From positions 1-64,000 of the forward strand of contig NZ_JANZKP010000017.1 in the NCBI RefSeq assembly GCF_025642745.1: a stretch of 64,000 nt of DNA. The letters run 5' to 3'. The stretch comes from Cellulomonas sp. RIT-PI-Y. GTDB lineage: Bacteria > Actinomycetota > Actinomycetes > Actinomycetales > Cellulomonadaceae. The notes beneath the pieces are model-generated. The model was not told the DNA's origin. It worked only from the letters and a program-made list of their open reading frames with translations, and did no database searches. The translations under genes were made by a program, and so were the position numbers. Position 1 is the stretch's first letter. Each line of letters starts with the position of its first letter. This document shows, one piece after another, positions 1 to 8,860 of this stretch.

Positions 1-2
1 GA

Positions 3-452
3 TCGGGCACCTGGCGCACCGGGTCGTGGGGTTGGGCGTCGAACACCGACGTCTTGCAGGGCGGAAGCCCGTACGTCGCCCAGGACCACCGCGGTGGCTG
101 GTGGCACGGCGACGCACCCCGAGCCGTCGCCGGGCGCACCATCACCGGCGCCCGGGTGCGCCTGGGTTCGCGGCTGCGCGTCGGGGACTACAACACCCCG
201 CTGACCGTGCATCTGCACCTGCTAGCCAACAAGGAACGCCCACCGGCGGACTTCACCCGCACGTCCGGCCCGCACGACATCACCCTCGCCCCCAACCAGG
301 GCGCCGGGTGGTGGACCATCCCGACCTCCTGGGGCCAACTGCTCGCCGACAACGGCGGCGGCGTCGGCATCCAGGGCACTGGATACGGCGGCGTCGCGGG
401 TGTCGGCGCTGACCCCGAATCCGGGCAGGTCGCCCTGGACTGGACCCGATAG
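3..452 (+). CDS. Phage structural protein, C-terminal part (partial)
   Basis: The reading frame is open from the first full codon of the window and stops at 450-452, so only the last 149 residues are present and the start lies outside. The segment is rich in Gly, Trp and beta-prone residues, which fits a tail or minor structural protein of an actinophage, but no specific family is recognised. The next phage gene starts 11 bp downstream behind a GGAG-type ribosome site, so both probably belong to the late transcript. Confidence 0.6.
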   Translation, partial: SGTWRTGSWGWASNTDVLQGGSPYVAQDHRGGWWHGDAPRAVAGRTITGARVRLGSRLRVGDYNTPLTVHLHLLANKERPPADFTRTSGPHDITLAPNQGAGWWTIPTSWGQLLADNGGGVGIQGTGYGGVAGVGADPESGQVALDWTR

Positions 453-463
453 GAGAACCCCTC

Positions 464-1171
464 ATGGCATCTGCCACCACCACCGGCGGCATCGTCGTTC
501 CCGCCGGGATCGACCCGTTCGACCCGCAGGGCGACATGGTCGAGATGGGCGAGTCCATCGACCCGACCATCATCCACATCGTGACGAACCTTGCCGCGCG
601 CACCCAACTCGCGGCGGCGCTGAGCCCCACCCCGGCCAGGCCGCTGTACGTCCACCGCCAGGACACCCTGGACGCCGCGCACCTGGAATCGAGCACCGAC
701 GGGACGACCTGGGCCACGCACTTCGCGCCGCCCGCACTACCAACCCCGACATCAACCACGGCAAACGGCAGCGAGACCAGCGCCGGGAACCTGATCCGCG
801 ACGACAAACTCGGCGGCTTCACATTCCCAGCGCTGGCCGGATGCCAATACCGGGTCGCGTGCGACAGCGTCCTGCTCAACGGCACCGCGGTCGGGGACAT
901 CTACTCGGCCCAGCTGCGCATCATCGCTGGCACCGCCTTGCCGGGCGGGACCGCGACGCTAGTCGCCGCGACCCAGGCAACTGTCGGTGCCGCCGGGTCG
1001 GCAGGCCGTCAGCCCATCGATCTGTCCGGGCCGTGGACCTGCCCTTCGACCGGCCAGTACACAGTCGCGTTTTTCCTCCAGCGCAACGCCGCTGGCACCG
1101 GCGTCGGCACTCCTGTCAGTTCCTCCGCGCCACGCACCCTGTACGCGCACCTGACCGGGCGCGTCGCCTGA
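464..1171 (+). CDS. Phage structural protein of unknown function
   Basis: The product has 235 residues, starting at ATG behind AGGAGA. It has no signal peptide or membrane segment. The composition is Ala, Thr and Gly rich with a beta-sheet look. The C-terminal half reads like a jelly-roll or galactose-binding-like domain, with alternating hydrophobic strands and a 'GPWTCPSTGQYTVAFFLQ' stretch typical of phage decoration or minor tail proteins. This fold assignment is an inference only. The stop codon overlaps the ATG of the next gene (tgATG), so the two are translationally coupled. Its place between the tail-type protein and the lysis genes supports a role in the virion. Confidence 0.6.
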   Translation: MASATTTGGIVVPAGIDPFDPQGDMVEMGESIDPTIIHIVTNLAARTQLAAALSPTPARPLYVHRQDTLDAAHLESSTDGTTWATHFAPPALPTPTSTTANGSETSAGNLIRDDKLGGFTFPALAGCQYRVACDSVLLNGTAVGDIYSAQLRIIAGTALPGGTATLVAATQATVGAAGSAGRQPIDLSGPWTCPSTGQYTVAFFLQRNAAGTGVGTPVSSSAPRTLYAHLTGRVA

Positions 1172-1611
1172 TGCCGGACCGGGTAATCCGTCGCCTGAAC
1201 GGCCCGCGCGGGTCCTTCCTGCTGTGCATGGCGGTCTTGTGCGCCGCGCAGGTCGCCTCGTGCCTGCCCCCGGGCACGTCGGGGGTGGTGCTGCCGGTAG
1301 GGCTCGATGTCCTGGAGGAGACGGTCCCGCTGCCGGTGTACGCCGCGCTGTGGGGTGCTGCCGGGGTGCTGTGCCTGACCGGTGCGTTCCGGACCAGGCA
1401 CACCCGCCGCACCCGGATCGGGGCGGACGTCGCGGCGTTCTCGGCTTGCGCGGGGATGCTCGCCTGCTGGGGCGTGACCTACCTGCTCGGGTGGGTCTTC
1501 GACGACGACCCGTCCCGGCAGTGGGTGATCGCGCTGCTCTACCTCGCGATGGCCGGTGGCACGGCCGCCGCCGGCCGCCTGATCAACCCCGACCCCGGGG
1601 ATGCCCGGTGA
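1171..1611 (+). CDS. Small phage membrane protein
   Basis: The product has 146 residues and starts at the ATG that overlaps the previous stop codon. Four hydrophobic stretches are visible: near residues 14-32 (LLCMAVLCAAQVASC), 50-70, 83-105 and 115-135. They are separated by short charged loops, so this is a small polytopic membrane protein. It sits directly before another small membrane protein and the endolysin, so a part in lysis (holin or antiholin) is possible. The sequence does not prove this. The end overlaps the GTG of the next gene by 4 bp. Confidence 0.55.
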   Translation: MPDRVIRRLNGPRGSFLLCMAVLCAAQVASCLPPGTSGVVLPVGLDVLEETVPLPVYAALWGAAGVLCLTGAFRTRHTRRTRIGADVAAFSACAGMLACWGVTYLLGWVFDDDPSRQWVIALLYLAMAGGTAAAGRLINPDPGDAR

Positions 1612-1868
1612 CCATCGACCCGTCCATCGTCGTCGCGGCCGTCGGCGCCGCGGCCCTCGTGATCGGCACCACCATCACCGCACTCGTGACCCGCCGGTCC
1701 CACCGCGACACCGACATGCGCGCCGACCTCGCCGACCTGCGCCACCGCCTGGACGCGTCCGAGCGGCGCGAGCGGATCCGCGACGACTACATCCACCAGC
1801 TCCGCACCCTGCTCGACGAGGCCGGCGAGGACGTACCGCCCTGGCCCGACGGACTCACCACCACCTGA
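1608..1868 (+). CDS. Small membrane-anchored coiled-coil phage protein
   Basis: The product has 86 residues and starts at a GTG that overlaps the preceding stop codon. Residues 6-30 form one hydrophobic helix (Val/Ala/Gly/Ile/Thr). They are followed by Arg-rich residues and a charged heptad-like stretch (DLADLRHRLDASERRERI) that should form a coiled coil. One membrane span plus a cytoplasmic coiled coil is typical of phage spanin-like or antiholin-like small proteins, but no family was recognised. It lies 10 bp before the endolysin gene. Confidence 0.55.
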   Translation: MTIDPSIVVAAVGAAALVIGTTITALVTRRSHRDTDMRADLADLRHRLDASERRERIRDDYIHQLRTLLDEAGEDVPPWPDGLTTT

Positions 1869-1878
1869 GGAGGGACCC

Positions 1879-2757
1879 GTGGCCTACAGCAACGGCCGTC
1901 TGCCGGACTCCGCGCTCGTCGCGATCAGCGGGAAGCCCGGCGCCCGACTGCGTTCAGGTCCCGCCGCGGCGTGGGAGGACCTGCGCCGGGCGGTGTACTC
2001 GGCCTACGGGTGGTACCCGGTGCCGACGGGCATCTCCGACGCGTACCGGTCCTACGCCGTGCAGCAGTCGATCTTCCTCGACCGCTACCAGACCACCTAC
2101 ACCCAGTACACCACCGGCAAGGTGGACCGCCGGGAGTGGAACGGGATCGCCTACTACCGCACGCGCGGCCAGGCGGCCGCCGCGGTGCCCGGCACCTCGA
2201 ACCACGGCCTGGGGATCACCGTCGACATCACCGGACTCGGCGGTTTCGAGGGCACCCGGTACAAGCAGCTCGCCGCCGTGGCCGTGCCCCTCGGCTGGTC
2301 CAACACCGAGGGCCGCAAGGTCAACGAGGCGTGGCACTGGTCCTACACCGGGCCCGTCGAGCTGACCTCCAACGACACCAGCGCGAGCACCGGCACCATC
2401 CCGACCGTGCCGGATCTGATCGCACCAACACCCCCCAGAGAGTGGGACGAGATGGCATCCCAGGACGAGATCCGTGCCCTGATCCAGACCGAGAACGCCG
2501 AGCTGATCCGTCAGGTCACCGAGCAGCTCGCCGAGCTCAAGCGTGCGTCCGCGTTCATCGCATCGGGCCCGCTCAAGCCGAACGGGCAGGACGACTACGT
2601 CCCCGGCGTGCGGCACTTCTACGCGTGCGAGCCCGCGACCATGACCCGCCGCCACCTGTCCTCCCAGTCCGCGCTCGCCCGCGCCCGGGAGCGACTGCCC
2701 GAGACCACCGACCGCCAGTCCGCCGACTGGCTGCGTGCGTTCACCCTCGTGAAGTAG
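1879..2757 (+). CDS. Endolysin, M15 (VanY-like) D-Ala-D-Ala peptidase
   Basis: The product has 292 residues from a GTG start behind GAGGAGGG. The N-terminal 160 residues are a peptidase M15B/C domain. They contain the zinc motif SNHGLGITVDI (His109, Asp116) and the second motif EAWHWSY (catalytic Glu150, zinc ligand His153). Such enzymes cut peptidoglycan stem peptides. There is no signal peptide, so export would depend on a holin; the holin-like gene follows 8 bp downstream. After a Pro/Thr linker, residues 190-292 form a different C-terminal region with a helical stretch and a 'GPLKPNGQDDYVPG' segment. It is probably a cell-wall or virion-binding part that I do not recognise. Confidence 0.85.
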   Translation: MAYSNGRLPDSALVAISGKPGARLRSGPAAAWEDLRRAVYSAYGWYPVPTGISDAYRSYAVQQSIFLDRYQTTYTQYTTGKVDRREWNGIAYYRTRGQAAAAVPGTSNHGLGITVDITGLGGFEGTRYKQLAAVAVPLGWSNTEGRKVNEAWHWSYTGPVELTSNDTSASTGTIPTVPDLIAPTPPREWDEMASQDEIRALIQTENAELIRQVTEQLAELKRASAFIASGPLKPNGQDDYVPGVRHFYACEPATMTRRHLSSQSALARARERLPETTDRQSADWLRAFTLVK

Positions 2758-2765
2758 GAGACCCG

Positions 2766-3209
2766 ATGTCCCACACCCTCACCCCGACCTCCACCAGCAG
2801 CATCCCGTGGTGGCGGCGGGTCCTGACCCTGGAGCCCGTCGCCGTGCAGGCCGCCGTCCGCGCCGTGGTGCTGCTCGTCGGCGCCGTCCTGGCGGTGTTC
2901 GGCCTCGACCTGCCCGACAACATCGAGCCGTGGCTGCTCGGCGTGGTCGCGGCGTTCTACGTCGCGGTCGAGGCCATCACCACCATGCTCGCCCGGAGCA
3001 AGGCCACCCCCGCCGCGACGGTCGTCCAGACCGTCGAACCGGACGGCACCGTCGTCGCCGGCCCCGCCTCGCCGCTGCCCACCGGCGCCGTGATCGAGCC
3101 CGAACCCGTCGGCATCGTGACGACCCTCGACGGGGAGGAACACGTCGGCGAGATCCCCGACGCTGCGGGCACGGACACCTACGTCGAGTACGACACCGAC
3201 CCCGCCTGA
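2766..3209 (+). CDS. Holin-like membrane protein
   Basis: The product has 147 residues and starts at ATG behind GGAGA, directly after the endolysin. Two hydrophobic helices lie near residues 28-46 (VRAVVLLVGAVLAVFG) and 53-74 (WLLGVVAAFYVAVEAITTML) with a short loop between. A long acidic Val/Glu/Pro-rich tail follows. Two-helix topology beside an endolysin fits class II holins of actinophages. The 70-residue acidic tail is longer than usual, so another lysis-accessory role is possible. A strong terminator hairpin lies just after the stop codon. Confidence 0.6.
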   Translation: MSHTLTPTSTSSIPWWRRVLTLEPVAVQAAVRAVVLLVGAVLAVFGLDLPDNIEPWLLGVVAAFYVAVEAITTMLARSKATPAATVVQTVEPDGTVVAGPASPLPTGAVIEPEPVGIVTTLDGEEHVGEIPDAAGTDTYVEYDTDPA

Positions 3210-3226
3210 TCCGCACCGTGCGACCG

Positions 3227-3270
3227 CGCCCCGGCCTCCTGGACCCACTCGGGCCCAGGAGGCCGGGGCG
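3227..3270 (+). terminator. Terminator after the lysis genes
   Basis: Two perfectly complementary 16-nt arms (3227-3242 and 3255-3270) are separated by a 12-nt loop, just after the holin-like gene. The stem is almost all G/C; the tract after it is short and weakly T-rich (ccttcgtt). It should end the phage late transcript. Confidence 0.75.
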
Positions 3271-3322
3271 CCTTCGTTGCACCCAGACCACTCGTGTCAT
3301 ACCCGACGCGCACACTCGCCCG

Positions 3323-3595
3323 GTGATCGACCCGGCTGACTGGATCCGCACGGCGCGGGGCTTCGTGCGTGTGCCCCCGCGCTACTGCCCGGCGTGCGGG
3401 TGGGGGTGGCCGGCGCAGGGTTCGTACCGACCCCGCCAGTCGGCGATGTTCTGTGGCTGCCGGGCCGGGCACTCGCACTCGGCGTGGACGTGCACGTGCG
3501 GGGCAGTGGTCGCGGAAGGGTGCCTCGACGTTCGGCAGTGGGGGCGGGCCGGGGTACCGGCGGGACTACCGGACGGCCTGCGCTGGGCATGCTGA
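3323..3595 (+). CDS. Small Cys-rich (zinc-ribbon-like) phage protein
   Basis: The product has 90 residues from GTG at 3323. It contains three Cys pairs: CPACGW near residue 22, CGC near 42 and CTCG near 55. These suggest a small treble-clef or zinc-ribbon fold. The rest is rich in Trp, Arg and Pro. It lies behind a strong terminator, so it needs its own promoter, which is not obvious. Small Cys-rich proteins near phage ends may be regulators or late accessory proteins, but no family is recognised. The frame is open further upstream without a good start, so the exact start is uncertain. Confidence 0.45.
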   Translation: MIDPADWIRTARGFVRVPPRYCPACGWGWPAQGSYRPRQSAMFCGCRAGHSHSAWTCTCGAVVAEGCLDVRQWGRAGVPAGLPDGLRWAC

Positions 3596-3747
3596 CCGGG
3601 CGCTGGCGGGGCGCTACAAGAAGCAACAAGCGGATATAAGTGCTGCTCAGCGAGATGAAGCTCCAACCTGCCGCAGCGCCCGGGGTGAGGCCGACCCGGT
3701 GAATTGGCGAAGCCTTATATCCCCTCTGACCTGCGAAACCGAGTGGG
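3596..3747. other. Probable prophage attachment junction
   Basis: This stretch between the last phage gene and tRNA-Val holds no gene. It is lower in GC than its surroundings and includes short A/T-rich runs such as gatataag and cttatatcc. The phage-chromosome crossover is expected at or inside the tRNA 3' end (about 3748-3775). The matching repeat at the other prophage end is outside the window. Confidence 0.4.
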
Positions 3748-3821
3748 TGGGCCCGGCCGGGCTCGAACCGGCGACCTCCGCGGTGTAAGCGCGGCGCTCT
3801 GACCAACTGAGCTACAGGCCC
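3748..3821 (-). tRNA. tRNA-Val (TAC)
   Basis: Read on the minus strand, the 74 nt fold as a tRNA. The acceptor stem is GGGCCTG/CGGGCCC with one G-U pair. The D arm is GCTC..GAGC, the anticodon stem is CCGCG/CGCGG with loop CTTACAC (anticodon TAC), and the T arm is GCCGG-TTCGAGC-CCGGC. The discriminator is A at 3748 and CCA is not encoded. Its 3' end points at the prophage, so it is the likely integration target. Confidence 0.93.
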
Positions 3822-3839
3822 CTCGTGGGGTGCGTCAGC

Positions 3840-4325
3840 CTACCGGGCCACCAGCCCGGACACGGCCTCCCGGTACAGCTCGGGATCCCGTCCCCGACCG
3901 GCCGGCGACAGCGTGGACCACCGCACGACCCCCTCGGTGTCCAGCAGGAAGCTTCCCCGTCGCGCGTAGCCCTGCTCGTCGTCGAACACCCGGTAGGCCC
4001 GCGCGGCGACGCCGTGGGGCCAGAAGTCGGACAGCAGCGGGAAGGCGAAGCCGTCCCGCTCGGCCCAGGCGCGCAAGGTCGAGACCGCGTCGCAGGACAC
4101 CGCGACCACGTCGACCGTGGCCGCGAGGTCGGGATGCGCCGCGTTCAACCGGGACAGCTCGTCGCCGCACACCGGGGAGAACGCGAACGGCACGAAGACC
4201 ACCAGCGTGGGACGCGCGGCAGGGCCACCGAGCGTCACCGGTCGCCCGGTGTGCTCGGTCAGGGGGACGGATCCGGGAGCAGTTCCGACCGGCAGGATCC
4301 CGGGCGTGTCGCTCCCCGCCGTCAT
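3840..4325 (-). CDS. ahpE: AhpE-type one-cysteine peroxiredoxin
   Basis: The product is a cytoplasmic protein of 161 residues with a thioredoxin fold. The peroxidatic motif PFAFSPVC places the active cysteine at Cys53. This matches mycobacterial AhpE-like enzymes that reduce hydroperoxides with mycothiol or mycoredoxin as partner; the partner is family knowledge. Asp/Arg residues of the family appear around 'LLSDFWPHG' and 'RRGSFLLDTEGVVRW'. It starts 7 bp after the DUF3052 gene on the same strand and is probably co-transcribed with it. The order AhpE, DUF3052, divergent aceE is the same as in Mycobacterium tuberculosis (Rv2238c-Rv2241). Confidence 0.85.
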   Translation of the reverse strand: MTAGSDTPGILPVGTAPGSVPLTEHTGRPVTLGGPAARPTLVVFVPFAFSPVCGDELSRLNAAHPDLAATVDVVAVSCDAVSTLRAWAERDGFAFPLLSDFWPHGVAARAYRVFDDEQGYARRGSFLLDTEGVVRWSTLSPAGRGRDPELYREAVSGLVAR

Positions 4326-4332
4326 CGTCGGC

Positions 4333-4752
4333 TCAGCGACCCCGGCCGCGGGAGCCCATCCGGGTCGCCGACCAGTCGTCCGCGATGGAGAAGGTGCTGG
4401 TGGCGTGCAGGCCCGCGGTGGTGCCGGCCTCCTGGATGTCGTCGTGGCCGACGTGGCCCGGTCGACCCGGCTTCGGGGTGAAGACCCAGATCAGGCCGCC
4501 GTCGTCCAGCACGGTCAGGGCGTCGACCAGGGTGTCGGCGAGGTCGCCGTCGTCGTCCCGGTGCCAGATGATCACGCCGTCGACCACGTCGTCGTAGTCC
4601 TCGTCGACGAGCTCGGCGCCGGTGATCTCCTCGACCCCGGTGCGCAGCGCCTCGTCCACGTCGTCGTCGTAACCGAACTCCTGCACCACCTGTCCGGTGG
4701 AGTATCCGAGTCGGCCTGCCCCCTGAGGGGCGTCGCCCGTGCTGGTCGCCAC
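4333..4752 (-). CDS. DUF3052 family protein
   Basis: The product is an acidic protein of 139 residues. GTG at 4752 was chosen as start because the family begins shortly before '[19 protein letters not shown]' and GGAAGGA lies upstream; the frame is open further out. The family is restricted to actinobacteria. Its fold looks like a degenerate methyltransferase-type alpha/beta domain ('[22 protein letters not shown]') and its function is unknown. It is divergently transcribed from aceE, an arrangement kept in many actinobacteria, so a link to pyruvate dehydrogenase regulation is suspected but unproven. Confidence 0.8.
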   Translation of the reverse strand: MATSTGDAPQGAGRLGYSTGQVVQEFGYDDDVDEALRTGVEEITGAELVDEDYDDVVDGVIIWHRDDDGDLADTLVDALTVLDDGGLIWVFTPKPGRPGHVGHDDIQEAGTTAGLHATSTFSIADDWSATRMGSRGRGR

Positions 4753-4903
4753 GTCCCGCCTGTTCCTTCCGTCCGAGACCGCCCGTCGTGGGCCGTCTGC
4801 GCTCGCTCGATCACCGAACGGTAGCCCACCGAGCACGTCGCGCGCGTGGCGAACGGCCAGGTGTGGGGACCACGCGCCGATCCGCCGACCTGTGGACGAA
4901 CGT

Positions 4904-4923
4904 GATCAGGACCACCCCTGATC
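4904..4923. promoter_or_regulatory. Inverted repeat in the DUF3052/aceE divergent region
   Basis: GATCAGG-accacc-CCTGATC is a perfect 7-bp inverted repeat about 185 bp before the aceE start. It lies in the 356-bp divergent region 4753-5108, which holds no other gene. It could be an operator for a pyruvate dehydrogenase regulator. No regulator family is recognised from the motif. Confidence 0.3.
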
Positions 4924-5108
4924 GGGTCGATTGTCACGGACGTCACGCCTCAGTCGGGCACGATGGGGAGACTTTCGACCCGGGGACGGAACAGAATGGG
5001 TCGCAACCGCGCCAGCCGCCTCATGGCGACAGACCTGACATGTCCGGCGCGGGCCGAATGCGCATCGGGGCCGACCGGCCCGCACGCGTGGAGAGACGAG
5101 GAGCACTG

Positions 5109-7850
5109 GTGGCTTCCAATGACGGGCGCGGGCCGCTCATCAACGGCCTGCTGAGCCAGGTACCGGATGTCGACCCCGAGGAGACGTCCGAGTGGGTCGA
5201 GTCCATCGACGGGCTGATCGACGACAAGGGCGGGCCGCGGGCGCGGTACGTGCTGCTGAACATGCTGAAGCGCGCGCGTGAGCGCAACGTCAGCATCCCT
5301 CAGGAGCTGAACACCCCGTACGTGAACACCATCGGTGTGCACGACGAGCCCTACTTCCCCGGCGACGAGGTGCTGGAGCGCAAGTACCGCTCCTGGAACC
5401 GGTGGAACGCCGCGGTGATGGTGACCCGGGCGCAGCGCCCCGGGATCGGGGTCGGCGGGCACATCTCCTCCTACGCGTCGGTGTCGACCCTGTACGAGGT
5501 CGGCCTGAACCACTTCTTCCGCGGCAAGGACCACCCGGGCGGCGGCGACCAGGTCTACTTCCAGGGCCACGCCTCCCCCGGCGTCTACTCCCGCGCCTAC
5601 CTGGAGGGCCGCTTGTCCGAGCACCAGCTCGACGGCTTCCGCCAGGAGATGTCGCACCCGGGCGGCGGTCTGCCGTCCTACCCGCACCCGCGCCTGATGC
5701 CGGACTTCTGGGAGTTCCCGACGGTGTCGATGGGCCTCGGCCCGGCCTCGGCGATCTACCAGGCGTGGACCAACCGCTACCTGCACCTGCGCGGGATCAA
5801 GGACACCAGCCAGCAGGACGTCTGGGCGTTCCTCGGCGACGGCGAGATGGACGAGCCGGAGTCCCGCGGCATGCTGCAGCACGCCGCCCAGCAGGGGCTG
5901 GACAACCTGACCTTCGTGGTGAACTGCAACCTGCAGCGCCTCGACGGCCCGGTCCGGGGCAACGGCAAGATCATCCAGGAGCTCGAGGCGCAGTTCCGCG
6001 GCGCGGGCTGGAACGTCATCAAGGTGATCTGGGGCCGCGAGTGGGACGCCCTGCTCAACGCGGACAAGGACCGCGCGCTGGTGCACCTGATGGGCGAGAC
6101 CCCGGACGGCGACTACCAGACCTACCGTGCCGAGAACGGCGCGTTCATCCGCGAGCACTTCTTCGGCCGGGACCCGCGCACCAAGGCGCTGGTCGAGAAG
6201 ATGACCGACGACGAGATCTGGGCGATGAAGCGCGGTGGCCACGACTACCGCAAGATCTTCGCGGCGTACAAGGCCGCCCGGGAGCACACCGGCCAGCCGA
6301 CCGTGATCCTGGCGCACACCGTCAAGGGCTACGGCCTGGGATCGGGCTTCGCCGGTCGCAACTCGACGCACCAGATGAAGAAGCTCAAGGGCGACGAGCT
6401 GAAGACGCTGCGCGACTCGCTGCACATCCCGATCACGGATGAGCAGATCGACGAGAACCCGTACGTCCCGCCGTACTTCCACCCCGGCCAGGACGACCCG
6501 GCGATCCAGTACCTGCAGGAGCGTCGTCGTGCGCTCGGCGGGTACGTGCCGGAGCGCCGCAGCACGCACACGCCGCTGACCCTCCCGGGTGACAAGTCCT
6601 ACGAGCTGCTGAAGAAGGGCTCCGGCAGCCAGGAGGTCGCCACCACCATGGCGCTGGTCCGGCTGTTCAAGGACCTGGTCAAGGACAAGGAGTTCGGTCA
6701 CCGGCTGGTCCCGGTCATCCCGGACGAGGCCCGCACCTTCGGTCTGGACTCGATCTTCCCGAGCGCCAAGATCTTCAACACCAACGGCCAGAACTACCTG
6801 GCCGTGGACCGCGACCTCATGCTCTCCTACAAGGAGTCCGAGTCCGGCCAGATCATGCACACCGGCATCAACGAGGCCGGTTCCGCGGCCGCGTTCCAGT
6901 CGGTGGGCACGTCCTACGCCACCCACGGCGAGGCGCTGATCCCGTTCTACTTCTACTACTCGATGTTCGGCTTCCAGCGGACCGCCGACCAGTTCTGGGC
7001 GGCCGGGGACCAGATGGCCCGCGGCTTCCTGATCGGCGCCACCGCCGGTCGGACCACCCTGACCGGTGAGGGTCTGCAGCACGCCGACGGCCACTCCCCG
7101 TTGATCGCCGGGACCATGCCGCACGTCGTGCACTACGACCCGGCCTACGGGTACGAGATCCGGCACATCGTCAAGGACGGCATCCAGCGGATGTACGGCG
7201 ACGACGGGCGCGACCCCGACGTCATCTACTACCTCACCGTCTACAACGAGCCGATGGTCCAGCCGGCCGAGCCGGAGGACGTCGACGTCGAGGGCATCCT
7301 CAAGGGCATCCACCAGGTCGCGACGGACGAGGGCGAAGGCCCCAAGGCCCAGATCCTCGCCTCCGGCGTGGCGGTGCCGTGGGCGCTCGAGGCCAAGAAG
7401 CTGCTGGCAGAGGACTGGGGCGTCTCCGCCGCGGTCTGGTCGGTCACCAGCTGGAACGAGCTGCGTCGCGAGGCCCTGGCCGCCGACGAGCAGGCGTTCC
7501 TCGACCCGGGCGCCGAGGCGCAGGTCCCGTACCTGACCCAGAAGCTCCAGGGCGCCGAGGGCCCGTTCGTCGCCACCACCGACTACGACCACCTCGTGGC
7601 CGACCAGGTGCGCGAGTGGATCCCCGGCCGCTACGCCACCCTGGGTGCGGACGGCTTCGGCTTCTCCGACACCCGCGCGGCGGCCCGTCGGCACTTCAAG
7701 ATCGACGGACCGTCCACCGTGGTCCGGGTGCTGCAGCAGCTGGCCCGCGAGGGCAAGGTCGCGGCGGACGCCCCGGCCCGTGCGATCGAGCAGTACCGCC
7801 TGCACGACGTGAACGCCGGCACCTCCGGCAACGCGGGCGGCGACGCCTGA
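5109..7850 (+). CDS. aceE: Pyruvate dehydrogenase E1 component (homodimeric)
   Basis: The product has 913 residues, close to the usual 890-930 for the family. GTG at 5109 was chosen because GAGGAG lies 5 bp upstream and the family N-terminus begins shortly before '[14 protein letters not shown]'. It decarboxylates pyruvate with thiamine diphosphate and passes the acetyl group to the E2 lipoyl domain. The thiamine-binding motif is visible as [10 protein letters not shown] followed by VVNCNLQ. The glutamate-containing '[13 protein letters not shown]' belongs to the transketolase-type pyrimidine domain, and the C-terminal transketolase domain is complete. E2 and E3 are not nearby. A long terminator follows, so it is transcribed alone. 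Confidence 0.97.
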   Translation: MASNDGRGPLINGLLSQVPDVDPEETSEWVESIDGLIDDKGGPRARYVLLNMLKRARERNVSIPQELNTPYVNTIGVHDEPYFPGDEVLERKYRSWNRWNAAVMVTRAQRPGIGVGGHISSYASVSTLYEVGLNHFFRGKDHPGGGDQVYFQGHASPGVYSRAYLEGRLSEHQLDGFRQEMSHPGGGLPSYPHPRLMPDFWEFPTVSMGLGPASAIYQAWTNRYLHLRGIKDTSQQDVWAFLGDGEMDEPESRGMLQHAAQQGLDNLTFVVNCNLQRLDGPVRGNGKIIQELEAQFRGAGWNVIKVIWGREWDALLNADKDRALVHLMGETPDGDYQTYRAENGAFIREHFFGRDPRTKALVEKMTDDEIWAMKRGGHDYRKIFAAYKAAREHTGQPTVILAHTVKGYGLGSGFAGRNSTHQMKKLKGDELKTLRDSLHIPITDEQIDENPYVPPYFHPGQDDPAIQYLQERRRALGGYVPERRSTHTPLTLPGDKSYELLKKGSGSQEVATTMALVRLFKDLVKDKEFGHRLVPVIPDEARTFGLDSIFPSAKIFNTNGQNYLAVDRDLMLSYKESESGQIMHTGINEAGSAAAFQSVGTSYATHGEALIPFYFYYSMFGFQRTADQFWAAGDQMARGFLIGATAGRTTLTGEGLQHADGHSPLIAGTMPHVVHYDPAYGYEIRHIVKDGIQRMYGDDGRDPDVIYYLTVYNEPMVQPAEPEDVDVEGILKGIHQVATDEGEGPKAQILASGVAVPWALEAKKLLAEDWGVSAAVWSVTSWNELRREALAADEQAFLDPGAEAQVPYLTQKLQGAEGPFVATTDYDHLVADQVREWIPGRYATLGADGFGFSDTRAAARRHFKIDGPSTVVRVLQQLAREGKVAADAPARAIEQYRLHDVNAGTSGNAGGDA

Positions 7851-7861
7851 CCGGCTGAGCA

Positions 7862-7913
7862 CGCACGCGAGAGCCCCGCATCCCACCCCAGGGATGCGGG
7901 GCTCTTGCGTGCG
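7862..7913 (+). terminator. Terminator of aceE
   Basis: A very long hairpin begins 12 bp after the aceE stop. Its core arms of 15 nt (7870-7884 and 7891-7905) are perfectly paired around a 6-nt loop. Pairing continues outward, with one G-U pair, to 7862 and 7913. It can act in both directions, protecting the convergent gene at 8050. Confidence 0.85.
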
Positions 7914-8049
7914 GTCGGATCACCTCGCGCGCAAGGATCGAACGCGCACGGAGGCGAGTCTGCGGATCGCAGCGTGCACGAACGCAGGTCTGAGGGTCGG
8001 GGTCGGGTCCGTCGAACGGGGCCCGAACTGTCGTCCGGGGTCCGGCGGC

Positions 8050-8748
8050 TCAGGCCTGCGGGGCCTCGTGCTCGGCGCGCTCGACCACCCGGGCGAGCTC
8101 CTCGCGCAGCGCCGCGGTCCGCGACGGGTGCGGGGCCAGCTCCAGGGATGCCAGATGCTGCTTCGCGTCCAGCGGACGTCCGGCCTCGACCGCGGCCAGG
8201 ACCAGTTCGCGCCCGACCTCCGGGTCGTGCTCGCGGGGGTGCCAGTGCCCGGTGCCCAGGTTCAGCGCCTCGACCGGGAGTCCCGCCTCGCGCAGCAGCC
8301 GCAGCCCGGCCACCAGGGCCTTGCCCGAGGGATCCCGCTCGGCGGCCGTGGTGAGCCGGCGCACCGTGCCCTCCAGATCGTCCCGGACCGACAGGCGCGC
8401 GACCTCGACCAGCGGGTACCAGGCGCGCGGGTTGCCGGACAGTTCCTCGCCGAGCGCCCAGACCGCCAGATCGGCGACCCGCTGCTTCTCGGCCTGGACC
8501 GCGAGCAGGGCATCCTCGGACTCGGCGGTCAACGGGTCGTCGTCGGAGCCGGTCACCGCGTGGCGGCGGACGATCTCGGCCAGCGCGGCGAACGCCCGCT
8601 CGTCGTTGGGGTTGTCGCCCAGGGCGGCGCGCAGTGCGTCCTCCTGGGGCACGTCGCCGTGTCGGCTGGAGCCGGGTCGGCGCGCACCGACCCGGGACGT
8701 GGACGCGGTGCGGCCGAGCAGCCGGCGGAGTCGGGGCAGCAGAGCCAT
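8050..8748 (-). CDS. Conserved TPR-like hypothetical protein
   Basis: The product has 232 residues with a basic N-terminus and helical repeats from about residue 35 onward (DALRAALGDNPNDERAFAALAEIVRR; GNPRAWYPLVEVARL; DPSGKALVAGLRLLREAG). The spacing fits tetratricopeptide-like helix pairs. It has no signal peptide and no catalytic motif. It is divergent from the fasR-like regulator gene. TPR proteins usually bind partners; none can be named here. The gene converges on aceE across the terminator. Confidence 0.7.
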   Translation of the reverse strand: MALLPRLRRLLGRTASTSRVGARRPGSSRHGDVPQEDALRAALGDNPNDERAFAALAEIVRRHAVTGSDDDPLTAESEDALLAVQAEKQRVADLAVWALGEELSGNPRAWYPLVEVARLSVRDDLEGTVRRLTTAAERDPSGKALVAGLRLLREAGLPVEALNLGTGHWHPREHDPEVGRELVLAAVEAGRPLDAKQHLASLELAPHPSRTAALREELARVVERAEHEAPQA

Positions 8749-8822
8749 GACGCGACACTATCGTCCGTCGTCGCGGACGGCCGGGCGAACGGGGTGACGG
8801 CGGCGCCCGAGCGCGCGGCACT

Positions 8823-8839
8823 TTGTGGATTCCCCACAA
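8823..8839. promoter_or_regulatory. Candidate FasR operator upstream of its own gene
   Basis: TTGTGG-attcc-CCACAA is a perfect 6-bp inverted repeat with a 5-bp spacer. It lies just upstream of a TATGCT -10-like box (8848-8853) and the probable leaderless ATG at 8861, so it overlaps the -35 position. A repeat of the same design lies upstream of fabD (10166-10182), which points to the PucR-like regulator as binder. Confidence 0.55.
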
Positions 8840-8860
8840 CCGGGCCGTATGCTCAGCGCC

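Larger units (their letters stand above)
1..3747. mobile_element. Right end of a prophage next to tRNA-Val
   Basis: A run of closely spaced plus-strand genes encodes a tail-type protein end, small structural or membrane proteins, an M15 endolysin, a holin-like protein and a small Cys-rich protein. They stop at a strong terminator about 500 bp before the 3' end of tRNA-Val. A lysis cassette at the end of the structural genes and integration at a tRNA 3' end are both usual for temperate actinophages. The integrase, head genes and other junction are outside the window, so completeness cannot be judged. About 150 bp between the last phage gene and the tRNA hold no gene and probably contain the junction. 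Confidence 0.75.

Noticed and set aside
4950-7886. A 978-codon open frame antisense to aceE
   Set aside because: Very high GC makes long open antisense frames; the product has no family pattern and the opposite strand encodes an intact enzyme.
8825-8860. GTG 8825 as start of the PucR-like regulator
   Set aside because: It lies inside the inverted repeat and upstream of the probable -10 box; ATG 8861 fits the promoter better.
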